Source: Burkholderiaceae bacterium (GTDB lineage: Bacteria; Pseudomonadota; Gammaproteobacteria; Burkholderiales; Burkholderiaceae_A). Taken from it: a stretch of 64,000 bases of DNA. The translations under genes were made by a program, and so were the position numbers. This document shows positions 8,755 through 17,635 of the stretch, piece after piece. Every line of letters starts with the position of its first letter. The first letter of the stretch is position 1. Under the pieces are notes generated by a model that made no database searches, was not told the origin of the DNA, and saw nothing but the letters and a program-made list of their open reading frames with translations. The stretch spans positions 1-64,000 of the forward strand of contig SGYQ01000007.1 in the NCBI GenBank assembly GCA_004214155.1, read 5' to 3'.

Positions 8755-10695
8755 TTAGTAGTCATCGAAACCAAAGACAGTAGAACACGAATTTTTAATT
8801 CTTCTTCCAGTGCTAAATCTGGTTGTTAATCCGGATCTGTCAAAAAACTCTAAAAATGGAATCGTAAGGCCTCTCGAAAGCTTCGTAACGGTTCTAAATT
8901 CGGCCATTGTAAATTTCTCCTTCCCTTTTGAGTTAGCGAGCTCTTCAACCTTTTTAGCTAGCCTTTGCACAGTCTCTGCCAGAAAATATTGGTTTTTTCT
9001 GATTTTGCATACGTGGCCTAACTCTTCAAGTTTCGCCATTAGAATCTCCCCTTTTTTAGCATTTATTTGTAATTCTGGAAATAACTCTGTAATTTGTGGA
9101 GGGCTAAGTTCATCTTCATGAATAACCTTTTCAATTTTTTGAAATAATATACGGTCTTCGTCAACCAATTTTGGGCGATGCTCAGGGTGGTAATATCTCG
9201 CCATCTTAACTTTAATAATCCCCAACTCCGTGATAAATTTTAGTAAAAAATTAAATGACTCTAAAGACATATCTCCCCCAACACCTTCAAAGAATGTATT
9301 TATGTCGGGTCCGTATATATCGAAATTATTTTTATGGTAGGCTTTTAACCACTGAACAACTCTTAGTTTAAAATTATCAACAAATGTTCGCTCAAAAACT
9401 AATGAGCCTCCCGTATATGGGATCTTTACAAGTCCACTATCATCAAGCCATTCAGCGATGTTATTCCTTCTTATATTAAAAATCTTTACTAACCAATCGT
9501 AATCAAAACCATTTCTCGCAAGTTTCATTAACCGGCCTTCAAGTCTTTCGGAGTTACTTTGTATACCTTCCAACAGAGCTTTTAGCAAGACAATGTTTTT
9601 TTTCTTTCGTCTGAATTTGCATTTTGCATCGGGATTCAATATTAGACCGCCACCCAACGTTCTGGTAGAATTTTCGTCTCTTACAATAAAGTGGTCTCCA
9701 CAAGTGGAAACAAAATTTTTCGCTGAGATAAATTGAACGAAACCAGAATGTCCAGGCAAAATTTCTTCTCCATGCAAAACCGCTAATTTTATTACTGTAT
9801 TCTGAGTACCAATGTGTAAATGAATTATGGAATTATGCTTCAAAGCTTTAGGTTCTGAATCCGATAAATGTAAAAACCCATCGACTCTTCTGGTGACCAG
9901 ACTTAAACCCGTTTCGACAATCCAGTTCCCTCGGCTGATCTCATTTTTCTTTAAGTTATTTCCCGTCAAATTTAAAGCACATCTATCGCCTACCCGTCCG
10001 ATAGTAGTTTCTTTAGACTGTGCTCGAATGCCCTTTACTCGCAGCTTTTTACCTTGAGGCAGAAGTGTAACATAATCGTTCTTTTTTATTTCGCCAGAAA
10101 ATATTGTGCCTGTAACAACTGTCCCGGCTCCATCTTTCGTAAAACATCGATCAATCGGTAAGCGAAAGTTTTGACTTATTTTCTTTGATCTTTTAACGAT
10201 ATTAGTGCTTAGCAAATAGTCTTTTAACTGTCGAATACCGTCCAAATTTTTATTCGAAGCCTGAAAAAATTGACAATCCTTTAAAAAAGATTTTCTGAGA
10301 AATTTTTTTATTCTTTCTATGACTATTTCGCACTCAGCGGGCCCTACCAAGTCCGTTTTCGTTACTACTACAGCACCGTCAGTAATTCCCAAATTTTCGC
10401 ATATAAGCAAATGCTCTTTTGTTTGTGGCATAACACCATCATCTGCTGCAACAACTAATAAACAAAAATCTATTCCGCATGCCCCCGCTAACATATTAGT
10501 AATAAATTTTTCGTGTCCTGGAACGTCTACAAATCCAATCATGTTACCCATCGGTGTAGATAGATAAGCAAAACCAATGTTTATGCTTATACCTCTTTTT
10601 TTTTCCTCTTCAAGAGAATCTGTATCAACTGAGGTAAGAGATTTTATAAGCGTAGTTTTCCCGTGATCAATATGTCCAGCAGTTCCAACAATCAC
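8755..10695 (-). CDS. selB: Selenocysteine-specific elongation factor SelB (GTG start)
   Basis: IVGTAGHIDHGKTTLIKSLT, DVPGHEKFITNMLAG, TKTDLVG; C-terminal winged-helix region; adjacent to selC/selA. Confidence 0.95.
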   Translation of the reverse strand: MIVGTAGHIDHGKTTLIKSLTSVDTDSLEEEKKRGISINIGFAYLSTPMGNMIGFVDVPGHEKFITNMLAGACGIDFCLLVVAADDGVMPQTKEHLLICENLGITDGAVVVTKTDLVGPAECEIVIERIKKFLRKSFLKDCQFFQASNKNLDGIRQLKDYLLSTNIVKRSKKISQNFRLPIDRCFTKDGAGTVVTGTIFSGEIKKNDYVTLLPQGKKLRVKGIRAQSKETTIGRVGDRCALNLTGNNLKKNEISRGNWIVETGLSLVTRRVDGFLHLSDSEPKALKHNSIIHLHIGTQNTVIKLAVLHGEEILPGHSGFVQFISAKNFVSTCGDHFIVRDENSTRTLGGGLILNPDAKCKFRRKKKNIVLLKALLEGIQSNSERLEGRLMKLARNGFDYDWLVKIFNIRRNNIAEWLDDSGLVKIPYTGGSLVFERTFVDNFKLRVVQWLKAYHKNNFDIYGPDINTFFEGVGGDMSLESFNFLLKFITELGIIKVKMARYYHPEHRPKLVDEDRILFQKIEKVIHEDELSPPQITELFPELQINAKKGEILMAKLEELGHVCKIRKNQYFLAETVQRLAKKVEELANSKGKEKFTMAEFRTVTKLSRGLTIPFLEFFDRSGLTTRFSTGRRIKNSCSTVFGFDDY

Positions 10696-10702
10696 AAAAA
10701 CA

Positions 10703-10736
10703 AACCCCCCTTTCTAGCAGGTATAAAAGGGGGGTT
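10703..10736 (-). terminator. Strong hairpin: terminator of the substrate-binding protein gene and/or selB leader structure
   Basis: Minus strand AACCCCCCTTT-(T)ATACCTGCTAG-AAAGGGGGGTT followed by TTGTTTTT; selB GTG follows directly. Confidence 0.8.
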
Positions 10737-10749
10737 GTTCGTCACGAGT

Positions 10750-12276
10750 TCACCTTACGGTTGTCTCAGCTAACTCCAAAACAGTTGTACGATAAGGGGT
10801 AAAGTTAACCCTGTTCGACACTGCATAGAGTTTTGACGGGGCGTATAAGAATAAAGCAAAAGCCTGCTCATGCACATATGCCTCAAGCTCTCTTGTCAAA
10901 CTTTCCTGATTGTCAGGACTATTTACAATTTTTTTGCCAATATCCTCAAAACCCTTATTAACAGGCATTGATCTGAATCCACCGTCTTGACCAAAAAACT
11001 CCCTATGAACAACTCCGTAAGGATGGTTGGGTGACCAATCGAAATGTTCAACAAGTTTTATGTCCCAACCATCGGACCCTGATGTATCCACTTTTGCAGA
11101 AATCCCGACAGCAGATAGATTTTTTGCTATGGAATCGGCAACCGCTTTATGACCTGCTCCCGTTGCAATAACAAAATCTTTAATTCCTGCTCCCTTCAAA
11201 ACCGCCTGAGCTTTTTTAGGCTCATAAGCATAAGGAGAAAGTGAACTGTTGTAACCAAAAGAACCACCAGTAATCATCGCGGGCATTATTGTCCCATATC
11301 CGAGATGCCCTTCTTGTAAAACAAGGTTCTTATCAACGGCATGATTTATTGCCTGGCGTAATTCTTTATTTTTCCATTTCGAACCAGACTTATTTTGATT
11401 AAAAACACCAACCAAAACAGTTTTTGCTCTGCTTTCGACAACACCGGCTTTGCTGCTCTCACTTACCTTCATTGCTTCCGCCGGAGTAAGTTCTGTGACG
11501 ATATCGATTTTACCGCCTTTGATTACCTCGTCAATTGCTTCCGCTTTTGAAATGATGTTATCGAACTTAATCCTAACTTTTGGAATTCTTGTAGGATTCC
11601 AGTAGTCGTTGTTAGGCTCCATAATCACAGTTGGTGATCTTTTATCCAAAACAGAAACTCCTTCTTTTAATACGAATGGGCCAGTCCCCCACGGACCAGC
11701 TTCATCTATGACTCACCAATGCCCTTCGGCATTTTTAGTCTTCGCATCAATAAAAGCTAACTGGTTCCAAAATTTTGTGCTGCCAACGTGCATACCCCTA
11801 AATTTCATTATTGCTGAAGCATCAGGCTCTGGAAACGTAAATCGAACAGAATATTTACCCAGAACTTCAAGTTTCGTCTTAGGATGAAAATTTAGAAAAG
11901 CACCAGGTGGATGAGGATTCTTCCATCTTTGAACCTCATCAAAGCTTTTTCTAAAAACTTTGGCTGTCAATAGTTCGCCATCATGAAATCTGATATTTGG
12001 CCTCAAAACCATTTCAAGTGTAGTTTTATTTTTCCATGTGTAACTTTCAGCAAGATCAAGGATTTCATTTCCTTCACTATCAACTCTCACAATTTCATCC
12101 ATCGTATTCCAGGTAATCCACAACCAGTTAACTGGAGAAGGGTCTACTACCGTTACCGTTGGCAAATTCTTCTTGTCAGCATGCACAGAAGTAAATCCCA
12201 AAATACCGGCGGATAAAATTAAACAACTGAGAGCTTGCTTCACGCCGTGCTTTTTGAACAAACTTAAAAGCGACAT
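10750..12276 (-). CDS. Selenocysteine-containing ABC transporter periplasmic substrate-binding protein (SBP_bac_5-like); UGA at 11713-11715 read as Sec at codon 188
   Basis: ORFs 11713..12276 and 10750..11649 are in the same frame, separated only by one TGA: ...NAEGHW-U-VIDEAGPWGTGPFVLKEG...; signal peptide; SD GAGGAG; SECIS-like hairpin downstream of UGA; selA/selB/selC adjacent. Confidence 0.9.
11680..11700 (-). promoter_or_regulatory. Bacterial SECIS element (bSECIS)
   Basis: TGA + 12 nt + GCTGGTCC-GTGGG-GGACTGGC: 8-bp stem (two G-U pairs), 5-nt loop beginning GU; loop starts 20 nt after UGA. Confidence 0.85.
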
Positions 12277-12409
12277 ATATCTCTCCTCAAAAAAAATTAA
12301 AAAAATCTCAACCTGCAGAGACTATAAAAATGTAGCACGCGATTAGTTATCGCACAATATAAATAGGAAAGTTTTATGAAAAAAAGGAAAATTTACATCA
12401 GTAAGCCTT

Positions 12410-12925
12410 CTATGAGAGGCGGAGGTTTAATCTAGGGCTGTCGGTAAGTTCTAAAACTTTGTTAAGTTCGTTAATGGAATCCCTGAGGTCACAATAGTCT
12501 TGATGGATTAGACCCGTTTGGCAACTAACATCCTCCTGAATTTTTGATACAGTCTCTTTAAGTTCATTCCCTTTTTGAGTCAAATTTAAGTTAATCGTTC
12601 GCTCGTCCTTTGCAGATCTAATCTTCAGCAACAACCCATTGTTTTGCATTCTTTTCAAAACTGGAGACAAACTTCCCGAACCCAATTTGAGCTTTTCCGA
12701 AAGGTAACTTAGTGTTGTGCCGGGTGTTTCCCAAAGCACCAGTAATACTAGATATTGCGTATAAGTTAAGTTATATTTCCCAAGCTTCTTATTGTATGCC
12801 CTCATCACCGCGTTACACGCACTGTAAAGAGCAAAACAAAGCTGGTGATTTAATAATAAATTATTTTTTTTACCTGTCTCCACCCACATAGTATACAGCA
12901 CCTTGCAACCTGATAGGGCCACCAA
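12410..12925 (-). CDS. MarR family regulator, OhrR-like
   Basis: LCFALYSACNAVMRAYNKKLGKYNLTYTQYLVLLVLWE including the OhrR-type reactive Cys position; wHTH; likely start is internal (MWVETGKK). Confidence 0.8.
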   Translation of the reverse strand: MVALSGCKVLYTMWVETGKKNNLLLNHQLCFALYSACNAVMRAYNKKLGKYNLTYTQYLVLLVLWETPGTTLSYLSEKLKLGSGSLSPVLKRMQNNGLLLKIRSAKDERTINLNLTQKGNELKETVSKIQEDVSCQTGLIHQDYCDLRDSINELNKVLELTDSPRLNLRLS

Positions 12926-13148
12926 TTAATTTCAGTTTTTATTGCAAAGTAAATCGTCAAACAACTTTTAGTTTGAATAAATTAGAGATTTACTTCTTGT
13001 CTTATAATGAAAAAAAACAATTAGACCTTTCTTTAGATAAATGTATCAATTCGAAAAATTAATTTAGTTCAATCGGAAATATCCAAAAAAGTTTTTAGAT
13101 CCTCACTTTCACGGTGAGCAACAAAAAAACTTTAAGAGAAAGAAAAAA

Positions 13149-13265
13149 ATGTCTGCCTCTAATATTCGTGAGGACGATAAAATTTACCTTTGTGTTCTTA
13201 AACTAGAATACAGAAACCCAGATCTTCCTATTAAACAAAAAATCACAAAACACCCCAAAAACTGA
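13149..13265 (+). CDS. Possible small protein (38 aa), no recognised family
   Basis: MSASNIREDDKIYLCVLKLEYRNPDLPIKQKITKHPKN; isolated unit with upstream AT-rich promoter-like DNA and a downstream terminator. Confidence 0.35.
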   Translation: MSASNIREDDKIYLCVLKLEYRNPDLPIKQKITKHPKN

Positions 13266-13283
13266 AGTGTTCGGATCCGATCT

Positions 13284-13317
13284 GTTCGTGTCCTTACACC
13301 TAGACACGAACCTTTTT
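13284..13317 (+). terminator. Rho-independent terminator
   Basis: GTTCGTGTC-CTTACACCTA-GACACGAAC-CTTTTT. Confidence 0.7.
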
Positions 13318-13514
13318 CGAGGGTTAAAAGGGGGAGCTAGCTTTTTTAGGCATGCCAGAGTAAGCATGGGTAAGCCTTCATGTGCTAAGATATGCAGTCG
13401 TACTTGAAGTGTTACAGTATCTGCAAAAAACGAGGGGTAAATGAAAGAATGGCTTAACTGTGAGGGTTTAGAGCGGATCTCTACGGAAATTGTATAGACC
13501 CTGGCTCTAAAAAG

Positions 13515-13591
13515 TGGCGGAGCGGACGGGACTCGAACCCGCGACCTCCGGCGTGACAGGCCGATATTCTAACCAGCTGAACTACCGCTCC
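13515..13591 (-). tRNA. tRNA-Asp (GUC)
   Basis: Reverse complement GGAGCGGTAGTTCAGCTGGTTAGAATATCGGCCTGTCACGCCGGAGGTCGCGGGTTCGAGTCCCGTCCGCTCCGCCA. Confidence 0.95.
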
Positions 13592-13605
13592 GCAATACAT
13601 AATTT

Positions 13606-13681
13606 TGGTGGGTGCTGAGAGGATCGAACTCCCGACCTACGCCTTGTAAGGGCGCCGCTCTACCAGCTGAGCTAAGCACCC
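13606..13681 (-). tRNA. tRNA-Val (UAC)
   Basis: Reverse complement GGGTGCTTAGCTCAGCTGGTAGAGCGGCGCCCTTACAAGGCGTAGGTCGGGAGTTCGATCCTCTCAGCACCCACCA. Confidence 0.95.
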
Positions 13682-13753
13682 AGGGTACCAATCAAATACA
13701 CAAGTATATTAGGTTATCACTTCTTCGCCAATAATATTTTACTTTTATTTACT

Positions 13754-16201
13754 CTAGTGGGCCAACGGCTCACTAGATGTCCTGCTCTTTTTACTACCTC
13801 TAACTGATGAGGCCAATTTGCCCGGATCTTCTGTCAGAGAAGTAGGCAATTCAGATAACGCAAGCTCAAAGACTTGATCTATCCACCTTACAGGTATGAT
13901 GTTTAATTCTGTAATAATCTTTTCAGGGATCTCAGTAAGATCCTTTTTGTTCTCCTCCGGAATAAGAACATCTTTCAGACCTCCTCGATGAGCAGCCAAA
14001 AGCTTCTCTTTTAGCCCGCCGATCTGCAAAACTTCTCCCCTAAGAGTGATCTCTCCTGTCATAGCCACAGAATGTTTGACAGGAATACTAGTTAAAGCTG
14101 AAACTATCGCGGTTGTCATCGCGATCCCGGCACTGGGCCCATCCTTGGGGGTTGCGCCTTCAGGTGCATGCACATGGAGGTCGAGTGTCTCAAAAAAATC
14201 GTCTTTAATACCCAGCGATGCAGCTCTCGATCTCACTACAGACCTCGCCGCCTCTACTGACTCCTTCATTACATCACCTAAAGAACCGGTTCTGATAATT
14301 TTTCCTTGTCCTGGCATGGCGCTGGCCTCTATTGTCAATAACTCCCCTCCAACTTCTGTCCATGCCAGCCCCATTACCTGACCAACCTTATCTTCATTCT
14401 CAGCGACACCATAAGTATACTTTCTGACACCTAGGAAATCGCTTAATCTATCTGCAGTCACGTCAACCTTTGTAACCTTTGACTCAGTTAATATTGTTTT
14501 TGTCGCCTTACGGCATAGTTTGGAAATTTCCCGTTCCAACCCACGAACACCCGCCTCTTTGGTGTAGTACCGTATTATATCTGTAATTACGCCATCGCAT
14601 GGAGTATTCATTTCTGCCTTCCGCAATCCAGCGAACTTTATTTGCTTGGGTAAAAGATATTTCTTTGCAATGCTTATTTTTTCATCTTCTGTGTAGCCGG
14701 AAAGCCTTATAACTTCAAGCCTGTCCAACAAAGCTGGCGGAATGCTCAAACTGTTGGCCGTCGCGACAAACATTACATCAGACAAGTCATATTCAACCTC
14801 AATGTAATGATCAACAAACGAGTTGTTCTGCTCTGGGTCGAGAACCTCTAACAGTGCACTCGCCGGATCTCCTCGGAAGTCTGTTCCTATCTTATCAACC
14901 TCATCCAGCAAAAACAAAGGGTTCTTAACTCCCATTTTTGAGATATTCGTTAAAATTTTCCCAGGCATAGAGCCTATATAGGTCTTTCTATGTCCGCGAA
15001 TCTCTGCCTCATCCCTTACTCCCCCAAGAGCCATCCTAACAAACTTCCGTCCCGTAGCCCTCGCGATTGATTGTCCAAGAGATGTTTTTCCAACCCCAGG
15101 TGGACCTACTAAACACAAAATTGGTGCCTTTACTTTTTTAACCCTTTGTTGAACTGCGAGATATTCTAGAATCCTTTCTTTCACTTTCTCCAATCCATGA
15201 TGATCTTCATCAAGTATCTTTTGCGCATTTTTTAAGTTTTTACTAACCTTGCTTTTTCTTTTCCACGGCAAAGCAAGTAACGAGTCTACATAATTTCGAA
15301 CAACTGTAGCCTCGGCAGACATTGGGGACATTAGTTTAAGCTTTTTTACCTCCGATTTAGCTTTCTCGAGCGCTTCCGAACTCATTCCTGCGCTTGCAAT
15401 TTTCTTTTCAAGATCATCAAGTTCGCTATCCTCTCCCTCTCCCAACTCCTTTTGAATAGCCTTGACTTGCTCATTTAGATAATAGTCTCTTTGACTCTTT
15501 TCCATCTGCCGTTTTACTCTCCCTCGAATTCGCTTCTCAACCTGCAATATATCTAATTCAGTCTCGATATGTTCTAAGATCTTTTCCATACGCTTGACAA
15601 CTGAACTAGTTTCAAGAATTTCTTGCTTATCCTCTATTTTCAGGGGTAAGTGAGCGACTATCGTATCCGAAAGCCGACTGAACTCTTCAAGGGAAGAAAC
15701 AGAGCTAAAAAGATCAGCAGAAATCTTTTTATTCAATTTTACAAACTGTTCAAATTGTCCCAAGATTGTGCGCCGAAGAGCTTCATGTTCTGGGCCTACA
15801 ACGGTATCGTCTTTAATTAACTCACAATGAACTGAAAAATAATCATTGTTATTAGATAGGTCTAAAATAGATGCTCGCTGTATCCCCTCAACCAATACCT
15901 TTACGGTACCATCTGGCAATTTTAGCATTTGGAGTATGTTAGCGACACATCCTACTCTGTACAGATCGTTATATGAGGGCTCGTTTTGCGAAGCATTCCT
16001 CTGTGTTGCCAACAAGATATGTTGCCCCCCTTCCATAGATATTTCCATGGCCTTTATCGATTTAGCCCTCCCAACAAACAATGGAATTACCATGTGCGGG
16101 AATACAACAACATCACGCAAGGGCAATAAAGGTAATGGCGAAGTCACATCGACTACTTCGGGGTCGATCTTTTCAATTTCACTCTTGCTATCGTCTTCCA
16201 T
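13754..16201 (-). CDS. lon: ATP-dependent protease La
   Basis: LPLLPLRDVVVFPHMVIPLFVGR; GPPGVGKTSLGQSIA; PKDGPSAG catalytic Ser region. Confidence 0.97.
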   Translation of the reverse strand: MEDDSKSEIEKIDPEVVDVTSPLPLLPLRDVVVFPHMVIPLFVGRAKSIKAMEISMEGGQHILLATQRNASQNEPSYNDLYRVGCVANILQMLKLPDGTVKVLVEGIQRASILDLSNNNDYFSVHCELIKDDTVVGPEHEALRRTILGQFEQFVKLNKKISADLFSSVSSLEEFSRLSDTIVAHLPLKIEDKQEILETSSVVKRMEKILEHIETELDILQVEKRIRGRVKRQMEKSQRDYYLNEQVKAIQKELGEGEDSELDDLEKKIASAGMSSEALEKAKSEVKKLKLMSPMSAEATVVRNYVDSLLALPWKRKSKVSKNLKNAQKILDEDHHGLEKVKERILEYLAVQQRVKKVKAPILCLVGPPGVGKTSLGQSIARATGRKFVRMALGGVRDEAEIRGHRKTYIGSMPGKILTNISKMGVKNPLFLLDEVDKIGTDFRGDPASALLEVLDPEQNNSFVDHYIEVEYDLSDVMFVATANSLSIPPALLDRLEVIRLSGYTEDEKISIAKKYLLPKQIKFAGLRKAEMNTPCDGVITDIIRYYTKEAGVRGLEREISKLCRKATKTILTESKVTKVDVTADRLSDFLGVRKYTYGVAENEDKVGQVMGLAWTEVGGELLTIEASAMPGQGKIIRTGSLGDVMKESVEAARSVVRSRAASLGIKDDFFETLDLHVHAPEGATPKDGPSAGIAMTTAIVSALTSIPVKHSVAMTGEITLRGEVLQIGGLKEKLLAAHRGGLKDVLIPEENKKDLTEIPEKIITELNIIPVRWIDQVFELALSELPTSLTEDPGKLASSVRGSKKSRTSSEPLAH

Positions 16202-16312
16202 AAAATCTCACAGTGTTAAGTTTAGTGGAGCACACATAATGTATCGGATTTTAAAACTATTAATTTACTAGAAAAGGTGGGGGCAATAAGCCCTTTTTCA
16301 ACCATCTTTTCC

Positions 16313-17614
16313 CTAATTTTTACTCACCTTTCTTTTCACAACCCTGCCTTTGTCTTCATATATGAGAATAGGTTCAGATTCTTCCAAAATAACGTTTTCC
16401 TCAACAACTACCTTAGCTAAATTAGGTAAGTCCGGAATTTCATACATTGTTTTCATCAAACTTGCCTCTAGAATAGACCGTAATCCTCTAGCCCCTGTTC
16501 TTCTTTTGACCGCCTTTGCCGCAATTGCTTTCAAAGCTGAGGGTCTAATTTCAAGAGTTACCCCATCTAATTGAAACAACGTCTGATACTGTTTCACCAG
16601 CGCATTTTTGGGTTCTGTTAAAATTTCGATCAAGGCAGTTTCATCTAATTCATCTAAAGTCGCAACAACAGGCAATCTGCCAACAAGCTCGGGTATTATG
16701 CCGAATTTCGTTAAATCAATTGGTTCAACCTCCCTAAAAAGAATTCCCAATCCCTTTTGATTCTTTGACCTAACGTCCGCATCGAATCCAATTGATGTTT
16801 TCTCCGTTCTACCTCTAATTACCTTTTCTAACCCATCAAAGGCACCCCCACAAATGAATAAAATATCAGTTGTATCCATTTGCACGAAATCTTGATTTGG
16901 ATGTTTTCTACCTCCTTGTGGGGGCACCGAAGCCACTGTACCCTCAATTAACTTTAGTAAGGCCTGCTGAACGCCCTCACCCGACACATCTCTGGTAATG
17001 GAGGGATTATCAGACTTTCTAGAAATTTTATCAATCTCGTCTATATAAACAATCCCATGACGCGCCGCCTCCGTATCATAATTGCATTTTTGCAACAATT
17101 TTTGGACTATGTTTTCAACATCTTCTCCTACATATCCTGCCTCTGTCAGTGTCGTTGCATCGGCTATAACGAATGGAACGTTAAGAAATCGTGCGAGGGT
17201 TTGAGCTAGAAATGTTTTTCCCGAACCGGTTGGCCCGATCAAAAGAATATTACTTTTGGAAAGTTCAACGTTGTCGCTTCCTTTACTGATACTATGCTGC
17301 TTTTTTTTTGACCCAATTCTTTTATAATGATTATAGACAGCAACCGCCAAACTAATTTTAGCCTTTGTCTGACCAATGACGTACTGGTCTAAGAAACCAG
17401 TTATTTCTCTGGGAGTTGGGAGAAAATCCTTCCTCTCTTTTTTTGACCCTTTTTCTCCAAGAACTTCATCACGCACAATTTCATTGCAAAGATCGATACA
17501 TTCATCACATATAAACACTGAAGGACCAGCAATTAATTTTTTAACTTCGTGCTGGCTTTTCCCACAAAAGGAACAGTATAGTAATTTATCAGAGGCGTTA
17601 TCTTTGTTTGTCAT
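16313..17614 (-). CDS. clpX: ATP-dependent Clp protease ATP-binding subunit
   Basis: Zn finger [45 protein letters not shown]. Confidence 0.97.
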   Translation of the reverse strand: MTNKDNASDKLLYCSFCGKSQHEVKKLIAGPSVFICDECIDLCNEIVRDEVLGEKGSKKERKDFLPTPREITGFLDQYVIGQTKAKISLAVAVYNHYKRIGSKKKQHSISKGSDNVELSKSNILLIGPTGSGKTFLAQTLARFLNVPFVIADATTLTEAGYVGEDVENIVQKLLQKCNYDTEAARHGIVYIDEIDKISRKSDNPSITRDVSGEGVQQALLKLIEGTVASVPPQGGRKHPNQDFVQMDTTDILFICGGAFDGLEKVIRGRTEKTSIGFDADVRSKNQKGLGILFREVEPIDLTKFGIIPELVGRLPVVATLDELDETALIEILTEPKNALVKQYQTLFQLDGVTLEIRPSALKAIAAKAVKRRTGARGLRSILEASLMKTMYEIPDLPNLAKVVVEENVILEESEPILIYEDKGRVVKRKVSKN

Positions 17615-17635
17615 AAAATGGGTAAAAACCTTACG

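Noticed and set aside
11609-11887. Treating the substrate-binding protein as a nonsense-mutated pseudogene or two genes
   Set aside because: Both halves stay in frame, the stop is UGA, a SECIS-like hairpin follows at the right distance and selA/B/C are adjacent.
13263-13317. Second selenoprotein: TGA of the 38-aa ORF followed by a hairpin
   Set aside because: The loop (CTTACACCTA) has no early G, the hairpin is followed by CTTTTT and reads as a terminator; the downstream frame soon ends.
15846-16271. Plus-strand 141-aa ORF opposite lon, and similar antisense ORFs opposite mfd, moeA, mrp, purL and nuoM
   Set aside because: Shadow ORFs of well-supported genes; no independent motif or start context.
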